From Microcebus murinus (Eukaryota > Chordata > Mammalia > Primates > Cheirogaleidae), in contig NC_134107.1 in assembly GCF_040939455.1 (NCBI RefSeq), forward strand, positions 13,269,537 to 13,333,536: a DNA stretch of 64,000 bases, in the 5' to 3' direction. Position numbers and translations under genes: made by a program. The notes under the pieces were generated by a model. That model did no database searches and was not told the origin of the DNA. It was given only the letters and a program-made list of their open reading frames with translations. Shown in pieces: positions 11,985 to 23,754 of this stretch (position 1 is its first letter; every line of letters begins with the position of its first letter).

Positions 11985-12447
11985 GTGAGTACATTTGGAA
12001 GGGTTTGGGAGGGGCTGCACTAGGTGGGGGCAGGAGAAGCAGGGTCTTTGGTGGGGTGGTGGGTAGGGCAGGGAGGAGGATAAGACAGAAATGGGGATGG
12101 ACCCTAGAGAAAGGAGGAGGTCAGGGAGGGGTCCAGAGGGCAAGGAGGCGCTGCTGTGGCATTGGACACTGACTGCTCCAAACACCCTGTCTCCTGGCTT
12201 TGAATGGATACATCTGATGTTTTTCTGGGCTTCCGCTGGCAGAGAAGATGGAGACCCCCTCAGGAAACTGGACTTGGGGCTGAGAAGGGATTAGGCTGTC
12301 TTGTAGCAAGCAGAGCCCCCAGCATCCTGGAGGCACAGTGGGAAGGGCTGGAGGCCAGGAGGCAGCCCTCACCACCAGCATCCTGTGGGAGGTTGACCCC
12401 CCTTAATTGGGGTGCCAGTCCAAGAACCTCCTCCTCTCCTCCCTCAG

Positions 12448-12538
12448 GGTACCCTGAATCCCACCACCCCGTCTACCTCCGCCCCGCCAAGATGGACTGA
12501 ACCAGGCTGCTGGCCAGACGGACAAGCTGGATGCCAAG
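12448..12538 (+). other. CHRM1: Candidate alternative 5'UTR exon of CHRM1
   Basis: A 91-nt block bounded by a clean acceptor (pyrimidine run ending CCTCAG at 12447) and a clean donor (CCAAG|GTGGGT at 12539). It has no repeat similarity. It contains a two-codon upstream ORF (ATG GAC TGA), as expected for a leader exon and not a coding exon. Strand and position fit the CHRM1 transcript, but splicing to 21275 is inferred. Confidence 0.35.
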
Positions 12539-13249
12539 GTGGGTGTCGGGCCAGAAGCCAGTGGGAGACCAGGCAAAGAGCCCCAGGGCTCTCTGGGGAC
12601 AAATGGGCACATGGATGGCCATGCCAGCCAGGAAACATAGCTCTGACATGTGCAGGGGCCCAGAGGGCCCTCCCTATGTCCCTAGTATCTTGGGCTCCCA
12701 CAGGGCAGGTCTTAGTCCTATGTCCAGGCAATGCATGGACACTAATGGGCACCTAAGCCAGGTGCCCACCCCGTGCCCTCGGACTCCACAATGTGGAGGT
12801 AGGCTGGGGGCCAGAAGCTCTGATTCTTGCAGAGCTGCCAGCTCCTGGGCTGGCAGCTGGGGCGGGGGTAGTCAGCTTTCATTAGGTCATTCAGACACAT
12901 GCAGCTGAGGGGTGGTCAGGGCCAATGGAGAGAGGTTCAGCTCTTCCCGCAAAGCACACCTGCAGCTCCACCCAGACTGACCCAGGGGCTCCTGCCCGAC
13001 TGGCCGGAAGGAGTCAGGCAGTCTCCAGCACCCGGACAGTCTCCTGTCCCTGGGTAATCAGCTGCTCACTGAGGTGTCAGATGAGAGTTCTCTGCCCCCT
13101 GACCTGGGCCACTAGGCAAGCAGGATGGCTGCTGAGATATGAGAGTGAGGAGGTAGTAAAATAGGCTGCAGAAGATCGGCTGGTGGCTGGTGGCTGGCAG
13201 TCTGGGAGCTGGATCCTAAGTGCAACGAGGAGTCCACAGTGTGGAGAAG

Positions 13250-13410
13250 AGGCTAGGCAGAGGTCATGTAGGACCTAGGAAGGACCTTCCCATTGTACAG
13301 ATGGAGGGACTGAGGCTGGGAAAGGGATGTGCTCATGGTCAGGGTAGGGATATTTAGGAGTCCATTGGGGTTTGAACCCCTTCTTCTCACCCTCAGCACA
13401 ACACTGCACT
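13250..13410 (-). mobile_element. MIR SINE
   Basis: Antisense: CCCATTGTACAGATGGAGGGACTGAGGC... through GGGGTTTGAACCCC. Confidence 0.75.
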
Positions 13411-14559
13411 GCCGCCTCCGTGAGCAGGAAGGTGGGGTGGGGGAGCAGGGGTGCAGCAAGCTCTGTGAGGCAGGAGCTCGGGCTCCCAGCGGGCGGGCGG
13501 GGAGAGGTGGGTGACTGTGCTGGGTTTCTGCTCTGCTCTGGTGCCATGGTGATGCCTACAAGGACGGGGGAGGGAGAAGAAAGGAAATGGGGAGGGGAGC
13601 GCAAGGAGCAGGGGCCATGCGGAGAGGGGGATGAGGGGCCCAGCACCTCTGATGCCACACTGGCAGAGCCAGAGCGAGGTCCAGAGCCAACCTGCTAACA
13701 GCCAGCTCCGGCATGATCCCGCTAAAGCCAGTGACTGGTTAAGGTCCACCCAGGTGAGCAGATTTGGCCGTGGTTCTAGGGCTGATGCTCCTCTTCTGGC
13801 TCAGCAGTACATTTCTGTAGCATTTAACTGATGGCTACTGCCCTCCACACAGCTAATTGGCACTCCCAGTGGTGACTATTGCACCTGAAAATGCGATAAA
13901 TCCTATTTGTTTACTCCCTCATTCCCAAGGCCAGGTATGGGGTGGAAGTTTCAGGCACCTTTAATGGGTCAAGAGCCACCTTTGGAGAAAACTTAACCCC
14001 AGGCGAGAGAGCCGCCTTGGACACGCTGGCTTCTGGGTTGAGGCCCCAACAGAAGGGACCATCGGGTAGACCTGGCTGGAAGGAGCACCCACTCACTGCC
14101 TATGTGAGGCTGCAGGTGCCCAGCTCCATGGGCCCCTCCGCATCCCTCCCCCCAGTATTGTCCCATCTCCCAGGCAGGGTTCCGCCTATTTCCAGACAAT
14201 CACAAGATGGCTGCACTCCTCCCTCCGAAATCTCTTCCCCAGCATGCCCTCATTTTCTGCTTCCCCTGGTACACTCCTTGACCAGCAATAAAGTTCAGAA
14301 AAGCCTGGCGTTCAGGAGCCCCTCTCCCTCTCTCCAGCTCTCTCCCCCTGCCTCCCCCAGTGACTCTCTCCCCTCCCCCGCAGTCTTCTCACCAGCCAGA
14401 TCCCCAGCCCCTGGGGATTGGTCCAGGGCGCTGGCAGTCAACAGTCTGGCCTGCTGCACTAGAGGCTCTGACCTCATCCCTTAACCCTTTGAGCTCAGGC
14501 CAACATTTTCCCCTGCCCCACCCACAGTGACAGACACCATCACACCTCCATGCCTGTCC

Positions 14560-14680
14560 TATCACCTCACTTAGCTTCCCTGCAGCTGGGTGAGGCAGGG
14601 CTTCCTTGCTCCATTTTACAGATGAGGATGCTGTTTTTCTCCCATGCTCTCAAGCCAGACAGGGCCTCACTCAAGGGAGC
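14560..14680 (-). mobile_element. MIR fragment
   Basis: CTCCATTTTACAGATGAGGATG core on the antisense strand. Confidence 0.55.
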
Positions 14681-14789
14681 AGGGTCCTGGCAGATGGGGG
14701 AGCTAGAGGGAGCAGAGGGGGCTCCGGCCCATGCTCTGGAGCCGGTCCTGACCCAGCAGGCTCATCCTCAGACTGAAGTCAAGTACACA

Positions 14790-14940
14790 TTCATGTATTT
14801 ATTCCACAAATATTTATTGAGCAACTACTATGTGCAAGCCCTGGGATAAAACAGTGAGTTAGGCAGACACAGCCCCTACCCTGCCTCTCAAAGAGCTCAG
14901 GCTGGACCTCCACCTCCCCTCAGCGCTGTCACCATATATC
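14790..14940 (-). mobile_element. L2-like 3' end
   Basis: TATTTATTGAGCAACTACTATGTGCAAGCCCTGGGATA is the reverse of the L2 3' terminus. Confidence 0.65.
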
Positions 14941-14946
14941 ACCCAG

Positions 14947-15003
14947 ATAGATGATAGACAGACAGACAGACAGACAGACACACACACACACACACACACA
15001 CAC
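14947..15003 (+). repeat. Compound (GATA/GACA)n-(CA)n microsatellite
   Basis: GATAGATGATAGACAGACAG passes into GACA units and then about 13 CA units. Confidence 0.95.
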
Positions 15004-15139
15004 GGGCCAGATTCTGAAGGAAGGACCGATTCCTCACTGTTGACTGATTCACACTAGGGCTTGGCCAAGCTAGTGGAGGTGGGCAAGGAGGCAAGAGCCC
15101 TCCATCCCCTCCAGAGCAGCTGGTCTCTGAGGCAGACCA

Positions 15140-15335
15140 CCTGCTCCAAATCCTGGTTGCATCGCCAGTGAGCTGTGAGGTCCTTGGAGTCTTGAAGCCT
15201 CAGTTTAGGCCTTTTGCAAAAGGCGGAACCTACTTCACAAGGGTTGTAACAGGTAAATTAGATCAGGTATATAATACTTAGGGCCATGTAGGGTATATAG
15301 TAAGTAGTTAGTGTCAGTTGCTATGGTAACATTAG
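15140..15335 (+). mobile_element. MIR SINE
   Basis: AAATCCTGGTTGCATCGCCAG...GAAGCCTCAGTTTAGG. Divergent but collinear with MIR. Confidence 0.65.
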
Positions 15336-16269
15336 TAGTATTATTAAAGGCTCCCAACAGCTTTCATCAGGGGGCTACAGTCCTGGGCAGAAACCACCTC
15401 TCCACTTCGTTGCTACCTTCCTATACCCCAGACATGACACCCTCTGAGGATGGGTCCCAACCCATCCCCACAAAGCTTGGACTCACCCCACCATTCCCAG
15501 CTTCACTCAGCAATGCACACGCCCTCACTCACAAATATTCATCTTAGGAGTTCACTGCCATCCCACAGAAGGGTAACCAGGTCAGGATAGTGACTTGCCC
15601 AAGGTCACACAGCAAGGCAAGAGCTTGCAGCCAGGCAGACGTGGTGGCAAGGGCTGCCCTGGGGAGTCTTCCTCCCACCCGCCGCAATCCCCATTGACGC
15701 GTCCTCAACCCCATGGATGGCTTCCCAGAATGTGCTCTGCAAATTCAGCTTCAGGTCCCCCTTTCAAGCAGATGACTGACCCTCAGCCCCTCCTGTGTAG
15801 AAATTGTGGAGCCACCACTGAGCCTTGGTACCCTAACTCTCAGCCCAGGGCCGGTCTCCCCAGGGGAACCTTCCCATCGCAGGAAACCAGGTTCTTCCCC
15901 AACCACCACCTTGCCTGTCCTGTGGCCTTAAACAGGTAGAGGATTGCCCCCAGTCGAGAATTAAGGAGACTTGGACAGGGTCACACCACAGGGACTAGAG
16001 CACGGCTCCAGAAACCTTCTCCTGAGTTCTTTCACTGTCCAAGAAAGGATTTGGGGTGGGGGAACCCCTGCTTCTGATTGTGGAGAAAAGCCCTTCATTG
16101 ACTAGTCTGTTCTTAGGCTGAATCACAGGGGAAGAGGGTTCAGCAGTGGGAGGCAAGAATCAGGCTCCACTTGCCCAGAACCGCTGCCCCTCTCCATCCC
16201 CGCAGCCGCCTGGGCCTTAGCCCTCACAGCACACAGGTGGGGCAGAGCGGAGTTGCCCACAGGTCCAAG

Positions 16270-16445
16270 TCAGGATCCCAACTCCACCACCTCTGTGGGA
16301 CCATCAGAAAGCCACCTAGCCCCCTGAGCCTCATTGTCCTCACCTATAAAATAGAGATAGAAACGCCCATTGGGGTGTCCTATTAGATTAAGGGAAATGA
16401 TATCATACATCAGGTACCCAGCATGCAGGAGGTATTAATTATGGT
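16270..16445 (+). mobile_element. MIR SINE
   Basis: CCAACTCCACCACCTCTGTGG..., CTCATTGTCCTCACCTATAAAAT, and a 3' part near CAGCATGCAGGAGGTATTAA. Confidence 0.7.
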
Positions 16446-17081
16446 GGTCATCAGTATGACTATTTAAGTAGGAGACTTGGAAGGGACTTCCAGACATCGA
16501 GGGAAGGGACTGCCAGCTTTTTCACCTCCAAGGACCCCTTGGGTTGCTTCTTACACTTCCCCCTGTTCTGAAGCTTATTTAAAATTCACCAAAGTTATAG
16601 GAAGCCTTGTAATGGGCAGAGGTCACCATGTTCCCATTCCGAGTTGATGCCATTGCAGTCCTAAGTGGGACAACCTAAGTGAGTCCTCAGTCTTACTCCA
16701 GGGACTTGGCTCCTTCCTGTTTAGCATCTTGAGATGTGGGTTTCAGGACCCCATAAAATCTGCCCCCCTTCGCCAGACTGGTCCAACTCCTTCACTACCG
16801 ATGAGCAAACTGGAAACCAGAGAGGGGCTGTGCCTGGGGTCTGGAGGGGAAGGGGCTTGCTAGGAAGGGTCTGGGCAGTGGATCAGGAGAAGGAATTGGG
16901 AATAACAACAAAGGCCTTTAGTAGAGTGTCTGTTTCAGTGCTAGGAGCTTTGAACGCTATTATCCCCCTCAGCTGGGGAATGAGGGTAGCAGGGGAATGA
17001 AAGTGGAGTGATTGCTGATGGTCACACAGCTAGAAAGGGACAGTGCTGAGCTTCAAACCCAAGGCTGGGATCCACAATGCC

Positions 17082-17836
17082 AGGACTAGGGTGAGTCAAG
17101 TGAGGCACTCGCCTCAGAGCAAAATTTAAAAGGGGGGGTAGGAGGGGGGACAAAAAGGCTCACTAATCAAGATAATATCGTAATGTAATATTTTAAAAAA
17201 TCAAATAGCAAATTATAGCCCATAGACTGGCCATCTGTTTTTTTTTTTTTTTTTTTTTTTGAGACAGAGTCTCACTTTGTTGTCCAGGCTAGAGTGAGTG
17301 CCGTGGCGTCAGCCTAGCTCACAGCAACCTCAAACTCCTGGGCTCGAGTGATCCTTCTGCCTCAGCCTCCCGAGTAGCTGGGACTACAGGCATGCGCCAC
17401 CATGCCCGGCTAATTTTTTTTATATATATATATATCAGTTGGCCAATTAATTTCTTTCTATTTATAGTAGAGACGGGGTCTCGCTCTTGCTCAGGCTGGT
17501 TTTGAACTCCTGACCTTGAGCAATCCGCCCGCCTCGGCCTCCCAAGAGCTAGGATTACAGGCGTGAGCCACAGCGCCCGGCCTTGGCCATCTGTTTTTGC
17601 AAATAAAGTTTTATTAGAACCAGGGCCAGGATCAGAGTGAGGCAAGTGATAGGGGGCTGTTGTGCAAGTGCAGGGCTGGATCCTGTCTTTGTTTAACATG
17701 TTCATCATGGACTTTTTTGCATTAATTGCCATTCTTATAAATATTGCATGAAAATATTTTCTTAATTACTGAGTTTTGAGGCACCCCTTAAATTTTGCAC
17801 CTGAAGCAAGTGCCTGACTTGCCTTACCCTAGTCCT
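17082..17836 (+). mobile_element. DNA transposon with about 50-bp terminal inverted repeats, split by an Alu
   Basis: The left end (GGACTAGGGTGAGTCAAG, then GCAAAATTTAAAAGGGG) is the inverse of the right end (CTTAAATTTTGCACC through TACCCTAGTCC). The interior holds an antisense Alu at 17238-17582. No transposase frame is seen, so it is non-autonomous. The hAT superfamily is my guess and the family name is unknown to me. Confidence 0.6.
17238..17582 (-). mobile_element. Lemur-type Alu dimer
   Basis: Antisense dimer starting at poly-T and ending GGCC, with the linker TCAGTTGGCCAATTAATTTC. TSD TGGCCATCTGTTTTT is on both sides (from 17228 and from 17584). The inner sequence is almost the same as the copy at 27327. 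Confidence 0.95.
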
Positions 17837-18420
17837 AGCTGCTGTGGGACAAGGGGCTAAGCTTTGAAATCTGCTCACGCTGATGAGAGGCGCCTGCAGC
17901 TGGGCAGGGTGCAGTGCTCAGGCCGGCAAGCTCCTCTGGTCTGAGCCTCTGCAGGTCTTTGCCCAGGCCAGCGCTACAGAGCTGCTCCAGGCTACCTGGC
18001 GGGTGTGACATGGGGGGCAGCACCCAGTCAAGGAGCCAGGGGACCTTGAGCTAATGATCCTTTCTACCCCATTTTCTCTGCGCCTCAGTTGCTCCCTTTG
18101 TGCAATGGGCATTAAACAGCACTCATTTCAGAAAATCAAAGTGACAAGAGTTGTATCGGGCAAACTCAAGTGTGGTATCCACCAGCAGCCTCACAGGTAC
18201 AATAAAACTCAGTGATCGAGACAAATCACAGCCCTTTTGTCACGACAGAGGGGTCTGTTTGCTGCTCTGTGGTGAACATATCTTTCTCTTAGTCTTGATC
18301 TTGCTCTTGCTCTTGCTCTTGCTCTGTAAATCTATCTTGTCCTTCCTCAATACACTTCATTTCATACTTGCCTTGAAAGAAAAAAGACAAATCATATTTT
18401 AAAGTAATAGTCTTAAAATT

Positions 18421-18490
18421 CAAATTGGCAAACTACGGCCCTGGGGCTCACCTTCAGTTTTTATAAATGAAGTTTCATTGGAACAAACTG
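18421..18490 (+). mobile_element. Fragment of an ancient hAT-like repeat
   Basis: GGCAAACTACGGCCC... and AAATGAAGTTTCATTGGAACA are typical of a widespread mammalian DNA repeat. The family name is not certain. Confidence 0.5.
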
Positions 18491-18700
18491 CCTGGGCTCA
18501 AATCCTGGTTGTGTGATCTTGTGCAAATTCTCTTGCTTTTCTCAGCCTCAAATTCCTCAGCTATAGAATGGAGACAATAGCAATACCTAGGTCGAAGGTT
18601 CCAGTTAAGATTAAATATGAGATTATGCATATAAGCCCTTTAGCAATGACTAGCACTCAGGGAGCACTAACAGCAATGAGCATTATTATTATTAGTTGCT
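18490..18700 (+). mobile_element. MIR SINE
   Basis: Sense: GCTCAAATCCTGGTTGTGTGATCTTGTGCAAATT..., CAGCTATAGAATGGAGACAATAGC, with the 3' end at GGGAGCACTAACAGCAA. Confidence 0.85.
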
Positions 18701-18718
18701 ATTGCAGTATTACAAATT

Positions 18719-19080
18719 TTTTGTTTGTTTGTTTGTTTGTTTGTTTGTTTGTTTGTTTTGAGACAGAGTCTCACTCTTTGCCCAGAGTAGAGTACCATGT
18801 CGTCAGCCTAGCTCACAGCAACCTCAAACTCCTGGGCTCAAACAATCCTTCTGCCTCAGCCTCCCAAGTAGCTGGGACTGACTACAGGCATGCACCACCA
18901 TGTCCAGCCCATTTTTTCTATATATATTTTTTTAGTTGTCCAATTAATTTCTTGCTATTTTTAATAGAGATGGGGTCTCATTCTTGCTCAGGCTGGTTTT
19001 GAACTCCTGACCTTGAGCGATCCTCCTGCCTGGGCCTCGCAGAGTGCTAGGATTACAGGCATGAGCCACCGTGCCCAGCC
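18719..19080 (-). mobile_element. (TTTG)n plus Alu dimer
   Basis: About ten GTTT units (18719-18757) run into an antisense Alu dimer ending GTGCCCAGCC. The tail of the Alu has turned into a microsatellite. Confidence 0.93.
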
Positions 19081-19408
19081 TGTTTGTTTGTTTTTTTGAT
19101 ACAGAGTCTCAGTCTGTTGCCCAGGCTAGAGTGCCATGGCATCAGCCTAGCTCACAGCAACCTCAAACTCCTGGGCTCAAGTGATTCTCCTGCCTCAGCC
19201 TCCCGAGTAGCTGGGACTACAGGCATGTGCCACCATACTCAGATAAATTTTGTTTTTAGCTGTCCAGCTAATTTCTTTTATTTTATTTTCAGTAGAGATG
19301 GGGTCTTAGTCTTGCTCAGGCTGGTCTTGAATTCCTGACCTTAAGTGATCCTCCCACCTCGGCCTCCCAGAGTGCTAGCATTACAGGTGTGAGCCACCAC
19401 AGCTGGCC
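19081..19408 (-). mobile_element. Alu dimer, tandem with the previous one
   Basis: A second antisense Alu begins directly with TGTTTGTTTGTTTTTTT and ends CAGCTGGCC. Confidence 0.93.
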
Positions 19409-19475
19409 AATATCAGAGATTTTTAATCAAAGAAGTAGACATTCCTACACAGGAAGGAGCCCTCATTGCTACACA

Positions 19476-19755
19476 TACTGAGTGTTAATAAGGACCCAGT
19501 GCTTGCACGTGCCGGGGGCCGTTCAGGCCCTCTACATGCATTGCCTCGTTTAATCCTCACAATTCCTGGAGGTATTAGCTAGTAGTAGCTAATAGGTATT
19601 ATCCCCATTTTTCAGTTGAGGAAACCAAGCCATAAAGAAGTTATGTCACCAGTAATATTCACACACTCACACACCCAGTAAATGGCATTGCCTGGATTCA
19701 AATCCAGACAGTCTGGCTCCAGAGTCCAGGTTCCTTAACTGTGATGTTACACATG
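19476..19755 (-). mobile_element. MIR SINE, near full length
   Basis: Antisense: TTTAATCCTCACAATTCC, CCCATTTTTCAGTTGAGGAAAC, GATTCAAATCCAGACAGTCT, CTCCAGAGTCCAGG. Confidence 0.9.
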
Positions 19756-20574
19756 CGCCCTCACGTGCAAACTGTCCCAGATACACTGACAGCCACAGTC
19801 TTTCCTGCTCATTCTGTCCCACGCTGAACTCGCCATGCTGAGAGCTGCTCTTACACACTGACAGTTTGCCGTGGACCGTGGGGATGGCCTCAGCCGCACA
19901 CCACCCACCCAGGCCACCTATCACAGGGACAGCACTTCAGTCTGTCACGGGCCTGGTGCCCAAGGAACACCGGAGGTTGGTGGGCCCTTGCTGAACATCT
20001 GTCCCTTGAAATCTTCCCAACAATACAGCCCCCGAAGGCCATAGCTGTGAGCTGGGGGGACCCTCAATATTTTCAGTGGACAGATGAGTGCCTGAGGCCC
20101 AGAACAGGAAGGGACCCACCAAATTACAAGGCAATAAGGCCATAGCTAAGCTGGTCTGGACCTTCACCCTTTGCTGTGGCTTCACCTTGGTTGTGGGGGC
20201 CTCCTGTCCAGCTGGGAGGCTGTTAAGGGTCCTGGCCTGCCTTTCTCTTCACCCAGCCCTAGTGCCCGGGCCAGATTCCAGATCCAAGAAAAGTCTGGAG
20301 GATCTTCCCGTTCCCTTTGCTTCCCGATACTCAGCTGGGGCCCAGGAACAGAGTGGGGAGAGGGAGGGAGGCTTCCCACGCCCCATCTGGGGCCAGACCC
20401 CTACTTAGCTGGGAGCTGGAGCCCTCATCCCTGCTGCCTGCTTTTACCCCAGACCTTCCTACCACCAAGCGGGTGGCCAGGCCCAGCACAACTTTCCCTG
20501 CTATCCTCTTAGAGGGTCCAGTTCAACCCCAAACACCACCTTCCTCATGTGTGTATGTAAACCCACATGCACAG

Positions 20575-20615
20575 AAAAATGTACAGACATAAACATAAAC
20601 ACACACACACATGCA
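20575..20615 (+). repeat. (CA)n-rich short tract
   Basis: ACATAAACATAAACACACACACACATG in the CHRM1 intron. Confidence 0.7.
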
Positions 20616-20859
20616 CGGTGCCCCTCTGCTCTCATCTCTTTCCCCTCATCCTCTCTGAGCCCTCCCCTTCTTCCCATCTCTCCTTGTGAGATGGAGGAAT
20701 CCCACTGGAGCGCCACATACCCAGTGAGAGTGAGAAGTGGCTTCTAATTGTACTCACCACCCATGTCACCATAGCCAGGCCTTATAGCTGCTCAGAGCCA
20801 TCGTCTCAGTAAGCCGTAACGAGAGACCTTCCTTCTAGAGATGTACCACGGCTAAATTC

Positions 20860-20935
20860 GATAACTCAATTAAGGGCTTAGCACTGTGTCTGGCATGTAG
20901 TGACTACTCAGTAAATGAGCACTTTAATAAAGTTG
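20860..20935 (+). mobile_element. MIR fragment (3' end)
   Basis: GCACTGTGTCTGGCATGTAGTGACTACTCAGTAAATG. Confidence 0.75.
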
Positions 20936-21351
20936 AGTGAAATGCTTTGAGAATTTGGCAGGACTGTACACAAAGTGAGTCTCCTCCCAACTCCTGCCAC
21001 ATGAGTTAAGCAAGGCAGGAATTAGTAGTAATTTCCCAATGAGAAAATTGAGACTCCGAGTCTGAATGGAGAAGCTGGAATAGGGCTCAGATCCCTGGAT
21101 TCCAAACCCTCTCCATGCCGCTGGCAAATCCTCTCGAGGCTGGGAAGGAGCTCTGTAAGTGGCCCTGTGTGAGCGCCAGTAAGGGAGGGCAGGGGCTGTG
21201 TCCTCAGCACCTCCCTCTCAGGGTTGCCAGAGATGTCCAGTGGCCCAACCAAAGCCCATGTCCTTTCTCTTCAGGTGATGACCTTCCTCTGAGGAAGCCC
21301 TGTAGCGTGACTGGAGGAAGGGGCTGCCCACCCGAGCCCCATCTGGCCACC

Positions 21352-22734
21352 ATGAACACCTCGGCCCCACCTGCCGTCAGCCCCAACATCACCGTCCTGG
21401 CACCAGGAAAGGGACCCTGGCAAGTGGCCTTCATTGGGATCACCACAGGCCTCCTCTCTCTGGCCACAGTGACAGGCAACCTGCTGGTACTCATCTCCTT
21501 CAAGGTCAACACGGAGCTCAAGACAGTCAATAACTACTTCCTGCTGAGCCTGGCCTGCGCTGACCTCATCATCGGCACCTTCTCCATGAACCTGTACACC
21601 ACCTACCTGCTCATGGGCCACTGGGCTCTGGGCACGCTGGCTTGCGACCTCTGGCTGGCCCTGGACTATGTGGCCAGCAATGCCTCTGTCATGAATCTGC
21701 TGCTCATCAGCTTTGACCGCTACTTCTCCGTGACCCGGCCACTGAGCTACCGCGCCAAGCGCACACCCCGCCGGGCAGCGCTGATGATCGGCCTGGCCTG
21801 GCTGGTTTCCTTCGTCCTCTGGGCCCCAGCCATCCTCTTCTGGCAGTACCTGGTAGGGGAGCGGACAGTGCTGGCCGGGCAGTGCTACATCCAGTTCCTC
21901 TCCCAGCCCATCATCACCTTTGGCACAGCCATGGCCGCCTTCTACCTCCCTGTCACAGTCATGTGCACGCTCTACTGGCGCATCTACCGGGAGACGGAGA
22001 ACCGGGCACGGGAGCTGGCAGCCCTTCAGGGCTCGGAGACACCAGGCAAAGGGGGCGGCAGCAGCAGCAGCTCAGAGAGGTCTCAGCCAGGGGCTGACGG
22101 ATCACCAGAGACTCCTCCAGGCCGCTGCTGTCGCTGTTGCCGGGCCCCTCGGCTGCTGCAGGCCTACAGCTGGAAAGAGGAAGAGGAAGAGGATGAAGGC
22201 TCCATGGAGTCCCTCACATCCTCAGAGGGTGAGGAGCCCGGCTCTGAAGTGGTGATCAAGATGCCCATGGTGGACCCCGAGGCACAGGCCCCCACCAAGC
22301 AACCCCCCCGGAGCTCCCCGAATACAGTCAAGCGGCCGACCAGGAAAGGGCGTGATCGAGCGGGCAAGAGCCAGAAGCCCCGCGGGAAGGAGCAGCTGGC
22401 CAAGCGGAAGACCTTCTCACTGGTCAAGGAGAAGAAGGCGGCTCGGACCCTGAGTGCCATCCTGCTGGCCTTCATCCTCACCTGGACACCGTATAACATC
22501 ATGGTGCTGGTGTCCACCTTCTGCAAGGACTGTGTTCCCGAGACCCTGTGGGAGCTGGGCTACTGGCTGTGCTACGTCAACAGCACCATCAACCCCATGT
22601 GCTACGCACTCTGCAACAAAGCCTTCCGGGACACCTTCCGCCTGCTGCTGCTCTGCCGCTGGGACAAAAGACGCTGGCGCAAGATCCCAAAGCGCCCTGG
22701 CTCTGTTCACCGCACCCCCTCCCGCCAGTGCTGA
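21352..22734 (+). CDS. CHRM1: Muscarinic acetylcholine receptor M1
   Basis: Seven-helix class A GPCR that binds acetylcholine at the plasma membrane and signals through Gq/11 to phospholipase C. The single open exon encodes 460 residues, the same length as the human protein. Visible features: N-terminal glycosylation sequons at N2 and N12; TM1 about 25-47, TM2 62-82, TM3 98-120, TM4 142-164, TM5 187-209, TM6 367-387, TM7 402-421; Cys98 for the extracellular disulfide; ligand-binding Asp105 in LDY; the DRY motif at 122-124; the TM6 WTPYN motif; and NPMCY in TM7. The long third intracellular loop has a serine run, a CCRCC cluster and an acidic EEEEEDE stretch. The ATG at 21352 is chosen because it follows GCCACC (a Kozak context) and gives the family length. 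The frame is open further upstream, but the exon acceptor is at 21274/21275. No frameshift or missing key residue is seen. Confidence 0.98.
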   Translation: MNTSAPPAVSPNITVLAPGKGPWQVAFIGITTGLLSLATVTGNLLVLISFKVNTELKTVNNYFLLSLACADLIIGTFSMNLYTTYLLMGHWALGTLACDLWLALDYVASNASVMNLLLISFDRYFSVTRPLSYRAKRTPRRAALMIGLAWLVSFVLWAPAILFWQYLVGERTVLAGQCYIQFLSQPIITFGTAMAAFYLPVTVMCTLYWRIYRETENRARELAALQGSETPGKGGGSSSSSERSQPGADGSPETPPGRCCRCCRAPRLLQAYSWKEEEEEDEGSMESLTSSEGEEPGSEVVIKMPMVDPEAQAPTKQPPRSSPNTVKRPTRKGRDRAGKSQKPRGKEQLAKRKTFSLVKEKKAARTLSAILLAFILTWTPYNIMVLVSTFCKDCVPETLWELGYWLCYVNSTINPMCYALCNKAFRDTFRLLLLCRWDKRRWRKIPKRPGSVHRTPSRQC

Positions 22735-23748
22735 TGGCCCCTCTCCTGCACCCCTGCACCCCAGTCCCCGGGAAAGGCCGGTGGAAAGCGGGCAGAGGCT
22801 GCATCCTCAGCCCTAGGGCCCTGCACAGGCCTCACCCGGCTTCCCAGGCCCCTAGGTCACCTTCCTGGACAGCCCAGAGAGACCCTGCCAACTTTCCAAA
22901 CTTTGCTATTCCCAGGCAGGGAGTGAAACCCGGGGAACTGGTTTTTCTGTTCCCTGCTGGGTGGGAATGGGCTCTTCACCAGGAAGAAGGCCCGGGAGGA
23001 GGATCCGGGCTTTGGACTCCTTGTTTGCGTTTAGGCAGGAAGTCAGGAGCCAGCAGGGCGGGACAGGAGAAAGAAGGATTAACATTAGTCTTCTTGGCCC
23101 AGTGGCGGCCCAGATTGCGATCTCAGATGGCGCCCTCTGGGGGCCACAGCCCAGAACTGACACCAACCATTGAGAAAGAAAAGCTTGGCTCACAGGGAGC
23201 TGGGGATCCTCTCCCTCCATAGGCAGAGCCCGCCCAGCTGGGCCCTAGGCACACTCCCCAGGATTGTCCAGCCTCCTTACAAATGTCCTCAGAACATCCC
23301 TGTGTGGGTCACCCCAAGGCAAATGTCCAAGCATCAACAGGGCAATAACACCAGAGGGGATCAGCTTGGCTAGTCACACATCTAGTCCCAAGGCAGCAGC
23401 AGGACCAGGTGCCAGGTGTCCCAACTATGTCATTTCCCTGGGTTCAGGGGGAAGGGGTGCCTGCTATCCAGCCCCACACCCCTGCCCCCTGCCCCAGAAA
23501 AGCCTCAGTCCCTCCCTCCTGGCTCACAGCCGCCCCCTGGATGGATCTGCTCCCTGCAGACCTAGCCAGGCCTCCCGCATGCTGCCTGCCTCCAGCCCTG
23601 CCCTACACAGGCCTGGCCCAGCCAGCAGTTTCTCTCCTGTGAGCTCCCCAGTCCAATCCATGCATGGCCTCCCAGCCACCCTGACCTCCAGGCCCAGCCT
23701 GGCCCCAGATGTTCTTTCCTTCCATCCTCAGCAAGTGCTGAGTCTGTG

Positions 23749-23754
23749 AATAAA
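23749..23754 (+). terminator. CHRM1: CHRM1 polyadenylation signal AATAAA
   Basis: This is a canonical AATAAA about 1.0 kb after the stop codon, the first one in the sense direction after the CDS, so it is the likely 3' end of the CHRM1 transcript. Confidence 0.75.

Larger units (their letters stand above)
11985..21274 (+). other. CHRM1: Presumed CHRM1 first intron
   Basis: Between the candidate 5' exon donor and the coding-exon acceptor. Contents are unique sequence, several MIRs, an L2 fragment, microsatellites, the long-TIR transposon and three antisense Alus. No other gene is seen. Confidence 0.5.

Noticed and set aside
14947..15003. Regular repeats resembling an array
   Set aside because: Simple tetranucleotide/dinucleotide microsatellite, not a CRISPR array; this is vertebrate nuclear DNA.
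22548..23222. Long open frame overlapping the end of CHRM1 and its 3'UTR
   Set aside because: Shifted frame over the conserved receptor C-terminus; GC-rich shadow with no domain or independent start.
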